A DNA stretch of 64,000 nucleotides, taken from positions 3,734,001 through 3,798,000 of the forward strand of contig JAUISW010000001.1 of the NCBI GenBank assembly GCA_030434875.1, written 5' to 3'. Below, piece after piece: positions 21,914 to 30,314 of the stretch (its first letter is position 1; each line of letters starts with the position of its first letter). This DNA is from Lachnospiraceae bacterium C1.1 (GTDB lineage Bacteria; Bacillota; Clostridia; Lachnospirales; Lachnospiraceae). The notes under the pieces were generated by a model. The model saw only the letters and a program-made list of their open reading frames with translations. It ran no database searches and was not told the DNA's origin. The translations under genes and the position numbers were made by a program.

Positions 21914-22594
21914 ATGTCAATGTTGGAGACATCTAGCTTGCCAGACATCAGTTGTGGCAATAAAGTGTCACGAACCTGAGCTAATCTTACTATTTCCAGT
22001 TCGTTAGATTTGGTCATAGCAATAAGTGGGGTAATAAGCCCAAGGTATTCAAACATTGCCTGATCACTAAGTACAGGTATTGGTAATGATTTTATGGTTC
22101 CAAGGCTTAAGTTGGCCTGTACAGCTTGTTGGATTCGTTTTGTATAGTAGTCATTATGCCAGTTGCCTAAGAAAAAGCTATATAGGTATTCAGGAGTTAC
22201 TTTGCTCGTGTCAGCTCGTATAATAGCAACAGCCTGATTGGTATTAGCAGGCAAAACACTGTCATCAACGAAGGCAAAACGCCCAAGCGACCCAGCAATG
22301 GTAAAAACAATATCCCCTGCTGAAATAATTGACCGCTTTAAAAGATTATTTGTTTCATCATCGATATAGGCGAATTTGTTTTTATCAATTGAATGATTAT
22401 CTTGTATGGACTCAGCTTTTATAAAGTTGATACCCTTAGATACAAATGGCTTACCAAGGGTTGTAGGTGTTGTACCTTTGGTAACAACAGCGCAAAGATC
22501 AGCAAGAGGAACTTGAGTCATGGAATCCAATTCTGGATTATTCGTGAACCAATGCTTAAAAATTGCACTTATTTGCTGTAGTAAATTATCGTTT
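21910..22594 (-). pseudogene. hsdS: Silent second-half cassette of hsdS (TRD2)
   Basis: Read on the minus strand from the core at 22594, this cassette encodes about 228 residues identical to the C-terminal part of the complete HsdS: the central helix LLQQISAIFKHWFTNNPELD, TRD2 (VPLADLCAVVTKGTTPTTLG onward) and the distal conserved helix LEIVRLAQVRDTLLPQLMSG. It has no start of its own; the open frame merely continues upstream to 22701 across the start of the yhcG-like gene. It is a donor cassette that becomes expressed only when inverted behind a TRD1. The stop codons of this frame and of the plus-strand truncated hsdS overlap on the same TTAA. Confidence 0.9.
22582..22594 (-). other. Inversion core site 2
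   Basis: The plus strand reads TAAATTATCGTTT, the reverse complement of the core. It marks the inner edge of the left 704-bp repeat, at the start of the silent cassette. Confidence 0.75.
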
Positions 22595-22623
22595 TTTATA
22601 TTAACCAAGAAAGGACTGATGAA

Positions 22624-23718
22624 ATGAATACAATCATTAAATATGAAAATACAAACAATCTGGTTAAGGACATATGCACTATTATTGATGAAGCTAAACA
22701 ATTTGCATATCAGACTGTTGATACTACATTAGTCCTTAGAAATTGGTATATAGGGAAACGTATCGATGAAGAAGTGCTTGAAGGAAAAGACAGGGCAAAA
22801 TATGGAGCAGAGGTCGTTGATAAATTATCAAAAGAACTAACTGGTATTTATGGAAAAGGGTATTCAAAACGAATACTTTATCAGTGCTTAAAAGTGTACC
22901 GTATGTTTCCAGGGATTGTGAACGAAGCTCGTTCACAATTATTGCCAAATGAAAAAATGAACGAGGCTCGTTCACAAACAGGAATTCTTTCATGGACACA
23001 TTATAGAATATTAACTCAGGTAGAAGATACTACGGCTAGAAAATGGTATGAAAAAGAAGCTTATGAGCAAGTTTGGAGTACAACAACCTTGCAAAGAAAT
23101 GTTTCTTCACAGTATTATTATAGAATTTTAAAATCACAGGATAAACAGGCGGTTGAAGATGAGATGAAAAAACTGACTTCGTCTTATCAGAATAAGTTAG
23201 AATTTATAAAAAATCCTGTTATTGCAGAATTCCTAGGAATGCAGCAAGATACTTCGTATCTTGAATCAGACTTAGAGCAAAGTATTATTGATAATTTGCA
23301 GAAATTCCTAATGGGGTTGGGAAAGGGTTATGCATTTGTTGCAAGACAACAGCACATCCATACAGAAAAGGAAGATTATTATATCGATCTTGTTTTTTAC
23401 AATTACATATTAAAGTGTTTTGTTCTTATTGATTTAAAAACAAAGAAGATTACACATCAAGATGTTGGACAGATGGATATGTATATCCGTATGTATGATG
23501 AGCTAAAAAAAGCATCAGATGATAATCCAACTTTGGGGATTGTCCTATGCACAGATACTGATGAGGACATAGCGAAATACTCTGTGCTTCATGAGAACGA
23601 GCAATTATTTGCTTCAAAGTATAAATTATATCTTCCGACAGAAGAGGAGTTAAGAGCTGAGATTGAGACTCAGAAAGAATTTTATTACTTGCAGAAAAAA
23701 GATGAAGGAAAAGAGTAA
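22624..23718 (+). CDS. YhcG/DUF1016-type PD-(D/E)XK nuclease
   Basis: A 364-residue protein of the YhcG family. The N-terminal helical DUF1016 domain (LVLRNWYIGKRIDEEVLEG, YGKGYSKRILYQCLKVYRMF) precedes a PD-(D/E)XK nuclease core: FVARQQHIHTEKEDYYIDLVFYN (D in the beta hairpin) and CFVLIDLKTKKITHQDVGQM with a DLK in place of E-x-K. Family members recur in type I restriction loci, but their role there is not established. The linker carries a duplicated NEARSQ encoded by two palindromes (22918-22936, 22958-22974). The gene lies inside the invertible segment, 29 nt from core site 2. Confidence 0.88.
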   Translation: MNTIIKYENTNNLVKDICTIIDEAKQFAYQTVDTTLVLRNWYIGKRIDEEVLEGKDRAKYGAEVVDKLSKELTGIYGKGYSKRILYQCLKVYRMFPGIVNEARSQLLPNEKMNEARSQTGILSWTHYRILTQVEDTTARKWYEKEAYEQVWSTTTLQRNVSSQYYYRILKSQDKQAVEDEMKKLTSSYQNKLEFIKNPVIAEFLGMQQDTSYLESDLEQSIIDNLQKFLMGLGKGYAFVARQQHIHTEKEDYYIDLVFYNYILKCFVLIDLKTKKITHQDVGQMDMYIRMYDELKKASDDNPTLGIVLCTDTDEDIAKYSVLHENEQLFASKYKLYLPTEEELRAEIETQKEFYYLQKKDEGKE

Positions 23719-23736
23719 ATAAAACTCTCATAGGCG

Positions 23737-23766
23737 GCGGGAGTAAATATACGGAACTGCCGCCCG
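23737..23766 (+). other. GC-rich hairpin before the recombinase gene
   Basis: GGCGGC and GCCGCC pair across about 20 nt just after the nuclease gene. There is no strong T-run, so it may be a weak terminator or attenuator between the nuclease and recombinase genes. Confidence 0.45.
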
Positions 23767-23797
23767 TATCGTTCTTACATATATAAGGAGTAACGAT

Positions 23798-24784
23798 ATG
23801 AGAGATGAATTGATTTATGAAGTAGTTCAGAGAATGTTGCCATACCTTGATAATAAACAATTGGCAGATTTACAAAGCAATTTGAATCAGGTTCTACAAA
23901 GATATGATGTAGAACTTATTAAAGGTGGCAACTCAGAAAATGATAGTCAGGAATTGGTAGAAAAATTTATTTCAGCAAAAAGAGTAGAAGGGTGTTCTGA
24001 AAAGACGCTGAAATATTATTTGGCAACAATTGAAGTGATGACTAGCAGTTTGGAGAAAGATGTAAGAACTATTCAAACCGAAGATTTGAGAAAATATCTT
24101 ACAGATTACCAAACACAAAATGGTTCAAGCAAGGTGACTATAGATAATATACGAAGAATATTATCAAGTTTTTTCTCGTGGCTTGAAGATGAAGATTACA
24201 TTATCAAAAGCCCTGTTAGACGTATTCATAAAGTTAAGACAGTAAGTAATATAAAAGAAACTTATACAGATGAAGAACTTGAAATGATGCGTGATAATTG
24301 TGAAGAACTAAGGGATTTAGCTATTGTAGACATGCTTGCATCAACAGGTATGCGTATAGGGGAAATGGTTCTATTGAACCGTGATGATTTGAATTTTAAT
24401 GAACGTGAATGCATTGTCCTTGGTAAAGGCAGCAAGGAAAGAATAGTTTACTTTGATGCAAGGACAAAATTGCACTTACAAGAATATTTGAAAAGTAGAG
24501 TAGATGAGGATCCTGCATTGTTTGTGACTTTAAGAGCGCCATATAAACGGATTCAAATTGGCGGAATCGAGAGTAGATTACGTGAACTTGGAAAAAGCTT
24601 GAAAATAAGCAGGGTACATCCTCATAAATTTAGAAGAACACTGGCGACAATGGCCATAGACAAAGGGATGCCTATAGAACAATTACAAAGGTTGCTCGGG
24701 CATCAGAGAATAGATACGACGTTGCAGTATGCAATGGTTAAACAGAGCAACGTGAAGATTGCTCATAAAAAATATATAGGATAG
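23798..24784 (+). CDS. Tyrosine recombinase (XerC/D-like), candidate hsdS invertase
   Basis: A 328-residue integrase-type recombinase. An N-terminal SAM-like core-binding domain (about 45-135, LVEKFISAKRVEGCSEKTLKYY) is followed by the catalytic domain with the full residue set: R186 in STGMRIGEM, the H274-x-H-x-x-R279 region HPHKFRRTLATM, H in LLGHQRIDTT and the nucleophile Y311 in LQYAMV. AAGGAG precedes the ATG at 23798. It sits between the two inverted hsdS repeats, as in known phase-variable type I loci, so I infer that it catalyses the inversion at the 13-bp cores. Confidence 0.93.
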   Translation: MRDELIYEVVQRMLPYLDNKQLADLQSNLNQVLQRYDVELIKGGNSENDSQELVEKFISAKRVEGCSEKTLKYYLATIEVMTSSLEKDVRTIQTEDLRKYLTDYQTQNGSSKVTIDNIRRILSSFFSWLEDEDYIIKSPVRRIHKVKTVSNIKETYTDEELEMMRDNCEELRDLAIVDMLASTGMRIGEMVLLNRDDLNFNERECIVLGKGSKERIVYFDARTKLHLQEYLKSRVDEDPALFVTLRAPYKRIQIGGIESRLRELGKSLKISRVHPHKFRRTLATMAIDKGMPIEQLQRLLGHQRIDTTLQYAMVKQSNVKIAHKKYIG

Positions 24785-24796
24785 AAAGGCAAATAG

Positions 24797-26005
24797 ATGA
24801 GTAAATGGAAAACTTGTATCATTGGTGATATAGGTACGGTAGTTGGTGGAGCGACACCTTCTACGAAAAAAGAAGAAAACTATTTAGATGGAACAATATC
24901 ATGGATTACTCCGAAGGATTTAGCTGGATTTTCTGGTAGATATATATCTAGAGGAGAAAGAAATATAACAGAAATAGGTTTAAATAGCTGTTCCACACAG
25001 TTGATGCCAGCACATACTGTCCTTTTTTCTTCAAGAGCACCGATTGGTTATGTGGCAATTGCAGAAAATGAAGTATGCACAAATCAGGGATTTAAAAGCG
25101 TCATTCCAAATACAGATACTGATTATATGTTTCTATATTATTTGCTTAAATATAATAAAAATAAGATAGAGAATCTTGGTAGTGGTACTACATTTAAGGA
25201 AGTTTCAGGATCCACAATGCGTAATGTTGAAATTAAGGTACCTGAAACTATAGAAGAACAGAGAAAGGTAGCATCTATATTATCCGCGATTGATGACAAA
25301 ATAGAAAATAATAATGCAATAAACGATAATTTACTACAGCAAATAAGTGCAATTTTTAAGCATTGGTTCACGAATAATCCAGAATTGGATTCCATGACTC
25401 AAGTTCCTCTTGCTGATCTTTGCGCTGTTGTTACCAAAGGTACAACACCTACAACCCTTGGTAAGCCATTTGTATCTAAGGGTATCAACTTTATAAAAGC
25501 TGAGTCCATACAAGATAATCATTCAATTGATAAAAACAAATTCGCCTATATCGATGATGAAACAAATAATCTTTTAAAGCGGTCAATTATTTCAGCAGGG
25601 GATATTGTTTTTACCATTGCTGGGTCGCTTGGGCGTTTTGCCTTCGTTGATGACAGTGTTTTGCCTGCTAATACCAATCAGGCTGTTGCTATTATACGAG
25701 CTGACACGAGCAAAGTAACTCCTGAATACCTATATAGCTTTTTCTTAGGCAACTGGCATAATGACTACTATACAAAACGAATCCAACAAGCTGTACAGGC
25801 CAACTTAAGCCTTGGAACCATAAAATCATTACCAATACCTGTACTTAGTGATCAGGCAATGTTTGAATACCTTGGGCTTATTACCCCACTTATTGCTATG
25901 ACCAAATCTAACGAACTGGAAATAGTAAGATTAGCTCAGGTTCGTGACACTTTATTGCCACAACTGATGTCTGGCAAGCTAGATGTCTCCAACATTGACA
26001 TTTAA
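24797..26005 (+). CDS. hsdS: Type I specificity subunit, full length
   Basis: A 402-residue HsdS with two target recognition domains. TRD1b (about 1-150, SKWKTCIIGDIGTVVGGATP) is unlike the TRD1a behind hsdM. A central conserved helix (EQRKVASILSAIDDKIENNN then INDNLLQQISAIFKHWF) holds core site 3. TRD2 (about 200-360) and the distal helix (QVRDTLLPQLMSGKLDVSN) are identical to the silent cassette. It sets the bipartite DNA target of HsdM and HsdR. It lies 12 nt after the recombinase and probably shares its transcript. The stop codon is 5 nt inside the repeat's outer end. Confidence 0.94.
   Translation: MSKWKTCIIGDIGTVVGGATPSTKKEENYLDGTISWITPKDLAGFSGRYISRGERNITEIGLNSCSTQLMPAHTVLFSSRAPIGYVAIAENEVCTNQGFKSVIPNTDTDYMFLYYLLKYNKNKIENLGSGTTFKEVSGSTMRNVEIKVPETIEEQRKVASILSAIDDKIENNNAINDNLLQQISAIFKHWFTNNPELDSMTQVPLADLCAVVTKGTTPTTLGKPFVSKGINFIKAESIQDNHSIDKNKFAYIDDETNNLLKRSIISAGDIVFTIAGSLGRFAFVDDSVLPANTNQAVAIIRADTSKVTPEYLYSFFLGNWHNDYYTKRIQQAVQANLSLGTIKSLPIPVLSDQAMFEYLGLITPLIAMTKSNELEIVRLAQVRDTLLPQLMSGKLDVSNIDI
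25321..25333 (+). other. Inversion core site 3
   Basis: AAACGATAATTTA, within the NDNL codons of the complete hsdS, same orientation as site 1. Confidence 0.75.
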
Positions 26006-26010
26006 GCCAC

Positions 26011-26023
26011 TAAATTATCGTTT
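26011..26023 (-). other. Inversion core site 4
   Basis: TAAATTATCGTTT on the plus strand, 6 nt past the stop of the complete hsdS. It is the outermost inverted core and could recombine with site 1 or site 3. Confidence 0.75.
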
Positions 26024-26234
26024 AATGTACAAAAAATTTTGAAATGTACTTTTTAGGAACAATTTAATTAGACGTAGGACAGTTTACTTTTTTTGGTAGT
26101 TTTATAAGACTTTTATAGAGATTTTGCCGACACTGTCGTCAGAATCCGAATAGAGTGGAATTGTGCCAACGTTGTCGGAACAATTGAATAGACCATTGCA
26201 GAATAGTTGTCGCTTTTATGTGGGGTATAAATTC

Positions 26235-26831
26235 ATGATTATTTTAAATGAATTAGATTCTACTTGTGGAATTTCAGATGAGGAACTAACTTGGAGATTT
26301 AAGGAATCAATCAGGATAGATAATGAAATAAGAAAAATAAAAGGATTACCAATAGCAAAATACGATGATATTTCTCAACGGGCATATCTTGAGTATCCGG
26401 ATGGTAGGCGTGAATATGTTGATCATAAGTCATCAGATACCGGTACGCTATCACATGAAGCGAACAACATTATGGATGTCAAAAATGGAAACATGTCTTA
26501 TAGGAGAATAATCATGATTGATATAGAAAAACTAAGAGAATATTATATGCGAGACTTGGTTTTTGTTACTGAACATGCAAGTGAAAGATACAGACAAAGA
26601 GGAATAAAAGCAAGGGATGTCAGAAATGCTGTGCAAACTGGAGAAATCATAGAGCAGTATCCTGATGATTATCCGTTTCCGAATTGCTTAATTCTTGGAT
26701 ATGATGCAAATGGGAAATGTTTGCATGTGTGCATGAGTGATGAGGGGAGCGCAAGCAGAATAATAACGGCATATTATCCTGATGAAGACAAATGGAGCGA
26801 TGATTTTAGAATCAGAAAGGAGACAGTATAA
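26235..26831 (+). CDS. DUF4258-type toxin-like protein with N-terminal extension
   Basis: A 198-residue frame with two parts. Residues 1-70 (MIILNELDSTCGISDEELTW, RIDNEIRKIKGLPIAKYD, ...YPDGRREYV) form a small domain I cannot name. Residues about 95-198 match DUF4258 (VFVTEHASERYRQRGIKARDVRNAVQTGEIIEQYPDDYPFPNCLILGYD shortened here by position), a fold related to RelE-like toxins. A strong internal site AGGAGAATAATC precedes an in-frame ATG at 26514, which would give the DUF4258 part alone (105 residues). The start at 26235 is the best upstream ATG, although the frame opens earlier with GTG at 26163. The stop overlaps the next ATG. Confidence 0.7.
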   Translation: MIILNELDSTCGISDEELTWRFKESIRIDNEIRKIKGLPIAKYDDISQRAYLEYPDGRREYVDHKSSDTGTLSHEANNIMDVKNGNMSYRRIIMIDIEKLREYYMRDLVFVTEHASERYRQRGIKARDVRNAVQTGEIIEQYPDDYPFPNCLILGYDANGKCLHVCMSDEGSASRIITAYYPDEDKWSDDFRIRKETV

Positions 26832-27061
26832 TGAGATGTTTAGTATGCAGGGCAGAAACAATGATTGAATCGAAAAGTACATATTTTGCTCAACTTGGAG
26901 ATTGTTACATTATTATTGAAAACGTACCGTGTATGAAATGTGGTCAATGTGGCGAGATTGTATATTCTGCTTCAGTAATGGAAAAAATTGATGAAATTAT
27001 TGATAGAATAAAAAATATTGCGAGCAAAATCTTTATCATGGATTATACAAAAGCGGCATAG
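26831..27061 (+). CDS. YgiT-type zinc-finger protein (MqsA-like antitoxin N-domain)
   Basis: A 76-residue protein with paired cysteine knuckles: MRCLVCRAETM at the start and VPCMKCGQCGEIVYS at about 35-49. This is the YgiT-type zinc finger found at the N-terminus of MqsA antitoxins and as stand-alone partners of DUF4258 proteins. The C-terminus is a short helix with no obvious helix-turn-helix DNA-binding domain. Its ATG overlaps the TAA of the upstream gene, indicating coupled translation and a toxin-antitoxin-like pair between hsdS and hsdR. Confidence 0.85.
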   Translation: MRCLVCRAETMIESKSTYFAQLGDCYIIIENVPCMKCGQCGEIVYSASVMEKIDEIIDRIKNIASKIFIMDYTKAA

Positions 27062-27074
27062 GGTGAAAAAGTAA

Positions 27075-27119
27075 GATTCCTGGTAACTGTTCAGGGAACC
27101 TGAACAGTTACGATTCCTG
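27075..27119. repeat. Small palindrome flanked by 8-bp direct repeats
   Basis: GTAACTGTTCAG (27083-27094) and its exact reverse complement (27100-27111) surround a 5-nt loop. The direct repeat GATTCCTG occurs at 27075-27082 and 27112-27119. It resembles a target duplication around a 29-bp palindrome. It lies just before hsdR and may also work as a transcriptional or translational control element. Confidence 0.7.
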
Positions 27120-27144
27120 AAATAATGCGAGAGTGAGGTGCTTT

Positions 27145-30100
27145 ATGACAGCATTCTATACTGAGGCTGATTATGAAAACTCTATTATTGAATTATTCCA
27201 AAATATGGGTTATAAGCACGTATATGGTCCGGACATAGATAGGGATTTTGCTGATCCATTATATGAAACCGAAATTAAAGCTGCTCTTGAAAGGCTTAAT
27301 CCGGATATGCCGGCTGATGCTATTTCTGATGCACTATTTAAATTGAAGAATTTTGAAAATGCTGAGTTAGTACAAAAGAATGCTGTATTCATGGATTATT
27401 TACAGTATGGTATTGAAGTACGCTACTTAGTAAAGGGCGAAGAACGTTCTGGATTAGTATATCTTGTTGATTATAACAACCCATCGAAAAATTCTTTTGT
27501 TGTTGCGAATCAATGGACTTTTGTTGAAAACAGTAATAAGCGCCCAGATGTCTTGCTGTTTATTAACGGACTTCCCTTAGTTTTGATTGAATTAAAGTCC
27601 CCATCAAGAGAAGAAACAGATGCATCAGAAGCTTATACACAAATACGAAATTACATGCATGAGATTCCATCAATGTTTATCTATAATTGTATTTGCGTAA
27701 TGAGCGATCATCTTACATCTAAAGCCGGAACCATAACATCTGGCGAAGACAGATTTATGGAATGGAAGACTAAAGATGGCAATTATGAGAATACACAGTA
27801 TGCTCAGTTTGACACTTTCTTTGAAGGTATTTTTGAAAAAGAAAGATTTCTGGATATCATAAAGAATTTTATTTGTTTTTCAAATGATGGAATCAAGAAA
27901 GCTAAGATTTTAGCTGGTTATCATCAATATTTTGCTGTAAATAAAGCCGTGCTATCTACTAAACATGCAACAGAGACAGATGGTAAGGGTGGTGTTTTCT
28001 GGCATACACAAGGTAGTGGTAAATCTTTATCTATGGTTTTCTATGCTCATTTACTTCAGGATGCATTAGAGAGTCCTACAATTGTTGTTATTACTGATAG
28101 AAATGATCTGGATGATCAGCTTTTTGGACAGTTTGCAAAGTGCAAGGATTTCTTACGCCAGGAGCCGGTACACGCTGAGAGTAGAGAACATCTTAAGTCC
28201 TTATTAGATGGACGAAAGGCCAATGGCATTATCTTTACTACCATGCAAAAGTTTGAGGAATCAGATGAACCATTATCAGAAAGACGTAATATTGTTGTAA
28301 TGGCTGATGAAGCTCATCGTGGACAATATGGCTTAAAAGAAAAAGTAGATGCAGAAACCGGTAAGATTAAGATTGGTACTGCGAGAGTCATCAGAAACAG
28401 TTTACCTAATGCAACTTATATAGGTTTTACTGGTACACCTATTTCTATGAAAGATAGAAGTACCAGAGAGGTTTTTGGTGACTACATTGATATTTATGAT
28501 ATGACTCAGGCTGTAGAGGACGGAGCTACACGTCCTGTTTATTATGAAAGCCGTGTAATTAAGCTTAAACTTGATCCGGATACTTTGAAATTGATTGATG
28601 CAGAATATGACATCATGGCTAATAACGCAGATCCAGAGGTCATAGAAAAGAGCAAAAAAGAACTTGGCCAGATGGAGGCAATTCTTGGAAATGACGAGAC
28701 AATTGCTTCATTAGTTGATGATATTTTAGACCATTATGAGAATCATCGAGCAAACCTTTTAACAGGAAAAGCTATGATTGTTGCTTATTCTCGTGCAATT
28801 GCTTTAAAAATCTATCGACGTATTTTAGAGATTCGTCCTGGATGGGAAGAAAAAGTTGCTGTTGTAATGACAGAGAGTAACAAAGATCCGGAAGACTGGC
28901 GTGAAATAATCGGAAATAAGCGTCATAGAGATGAATTAGCCAAGCAGTTTAAAGATAATGAGAGCCCGTTGAAAATCGCAATTGTTGTAGACATGTGGCT
29001 TACCGGATTTGATGTTCCATCCCTTGCTACTATGTACGTATACAAGCCTATGCAGGGATACAATTTGATGCAGGCTATTGCCCGTGTTAACAGAGTTTTT
29101 GGAGATAAAGAAGGTGGCCTTGTCGTAGATTATGTTGGCATTGCATCAGCTCTTAAGCAGGCAATGAATGACTATACAACAAGAGATAAAAAGAACTATG
29201 GCGATACAGATGTTGCTACGGTAGCTTATCCAAAATTCCTAGAGAAGCTATCTGTTTGTCGTGATTTATTCCATGGATATGATTATTCAAAATTTACCAA
29301 TGGTACAGATCTGGAAAGATCTAAAGCGATCAGTGGAGCAGTAAACTTTATCGTCGATGTAAGCAAAGAAAGAGAACGTGAAGATTTTCTTAAGGAAGCT
29401 TTGTTGCTCCGTCAGGCTTTATCCCTATGTTCCTCACTCGCACCTGAAGAGTTAAGAATCGAAGCTGCGTTCTTTGAATCTGTACGTGTTCTTGTGATGC
29501 GCCTTATGAATAAGGGGGAAGGTAAGAAAATCTCTTTACCAGAGATGAATGCGAGGGTTAATGCTTTGCTTGAACAGAGTATTAAGAGTAGTGGCGTTAT
29601 TAACCTGTTCTCAGATGTGGATGGTGAATTTTCATTATTTGATCCTAAATTCCTTGAAGAAATAGGCAAGATGAAGGAGAAGAACCTAGCTGTTGAGTTA
29701 TTGAAAAAATTGATTTCAGAGCAGGTTATTATTTACAAACGTACAAATGTTGTTAAATCTGTAAAATTCAGTGAAATAATTCAGCAGGCGATGAACAGAT
29801 ATCTCAACGGAATGCTTACGAATGAGCAGGTCATTGAGGAACTTCTTAATCTGGCAAAGCAAATACAGGCTGCGCAGCAGGAAGGACAAAAGCTGGGATT
29901 AACGGCAGATGAATTGGCATTTTATGACGCATTAACAAAACCACAGGCTATAAAGGATTTTTACGAGAATGAAGAGCTGATAGCTATTACTAAGGAATTG
30001 GCAGATGCGTTAAGAAAGAATAAGACGATAGACTGGCAGAAACGTGATTCAGCCAGAGCAAAAATGCGTATGATGATAAAAAAGCTATTGAAGAAACATA

Positions 30101-30246
30101 AATATCCGCCGGAAGGCATGGATGATGCTGTTCAGACGGTAATGCTGCAGTGTGAACTTTGGACAGATAATAATGACATGATGGGAGAAAGAGTATCAAA
30201 TTATGCATCCAGATTGAGTGATTATGTTTCGGAAATTAATAAGTAG
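27145..30246 (+). CDS. hsdR: Type I restriction endonuclease/translocase subunit
   Basis: A 1033-residue motor subunit. The N-terminal PD-(D/E)XK nuclease has RPDVLLFINGLPLVLIELKSP (D about 135, ExK about 148-150). The SF2 translocase follows, with Walker A HTQGSGKSLSM (about 284-294), DEAH at D388 (MADEAHRGQYG), IGFTGTPI and the arginine motif AIARVNRVFG. The helical C-terminal domain (from about 840) binds the M2S core. I chose the ATG at 27145 with GAGGTG upstream over a start four codons earlier. It closes the restriction island and is followed by a hairpin terminator. Confidence 0.95.
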   Translation: MTAFYTEADYENSIIELFQNMGYKHVYGPDIDRDFADPLYETEIKAALERLNPDMPADAISDALFKLKNFENAELVQKNAVFMDYLQYGIEVRYLVKGEERSGLVYLVDYNNPSKNSFVVANQWTFVENSNKRPDVLLFINGLPLVLIELKSPSREETDASEAYTQIRNYMHEIPSMFIYNCICVMSDHLTSKAGTITSGEDRFMEWKTKDGNYENTQYAQFDTFFEGIFEKERFLDIIKNFICFSNDGIKKAKILAGYHQYFAVNKAVLSTKHATETDGKGGVFWHTQGSGKSLSMVFYAHLLQDALESPTIVVITDRNDLDDQLFGQFAKCKDFLRQEPVHAESREHLKSLLDGRKANGIIFTTMQKFEESDEPLSERRNIVVMADEAHRGQYGLKEKVDAETGKIKIGTARVIRNSLPNATYIGFTGTPISMKDRSTREVFGDYIDIYDMTQAVEDGATRPVYYESRVIKLKLDPDTLKLIDAEYDIMANNADPEVIEKSKKELGQMEAILGNDETIASLVDDILDHYENHRANLLTGKAMIVAYSRAIALKIYRRILEIRPGWEEKVAVVMTESNKDPEDWREIIGNKRHRDELAKQFKDNESPLKIAIVVDMWLTGFDVPSLATMYVYKPMQGYNLMQAIARVNRVFGDKEGGLVVDYVGIASALKQAMNDYTTRDKKNYGDTDVATVAYPKFLEKLSVCRDLFHGYDYSKFTNGTDLERSKAISGAVNFIVDVSKEREREDFLKEALLLRQALSLCSSLAPEELRIEAAFFESVRVLVMRLMNKGEGKKISLPEMNARVNALLEQSIKSSGVINLFSDVDGEFSLFDPKFLEEIGKMKEKNLAVELLKKLISEQVIIYKRTNVVKSVKFSEIIQQAMNRYLNGMLTNEQVIEELLNLAKQIQAAQQEGQKLGLTADELAFYDALTKPQAIKDFYENEELIAITKELADALRKNKTIDWQKRDSARAKMRMMIKKLLKKHKYPPEGMDDAVQTVMLQCELWTDNNDMMGERVSNYASRLSDYVSEINK

Positions 30247-30278
30247 CAGGCTGACAGGCACATCCTGCCGGAGGCTTT

Positions 30279-30314
30279 ATAGTGAACGTCAAATTATTTT
30301 TGACGTTCACTATA
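30279..30314. terminator. Hairpin after hsdR
   Basis: 30279-30294 pairs perfectly with 30299-30314 (TATAGTGAACGTCAAA), with a 4-nt loop. A T-rich run comes about 20 nt later, so termination is likely, and the structure works on both strands. Confidence 0.7.

Larger units (their letters stand above)
21891..22594. repeat. 704-bp inverted repeat, left copy
   Basis: This segment is the reverse complement of 25321-26024; translations of the two copies are identical throughout, and both boundaries fall on the core AAACGATAATTTA. It carries the second recognition half of HsdS in the silent orientation. Confidence 0.93.
25321..26024. repeat. 704-bp inverted repeat, right copy
   Basis: It is the reverse complement of 21891-22594. 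It begins within the central helix codons of the complete hsdS and ends just beyond its stop. The equal length and identical translation suggest recent exchange or gene conversion between copies. Confidence 0.93.

Noticed and set aside
21910..22701. The minus-strand frame to 22701 as a complete gene with its own start
   Set aside because: The extra N-terminal residues come from the opposite strand of the YhcG gene; only the part up to the core at 22594 matches hsdS.
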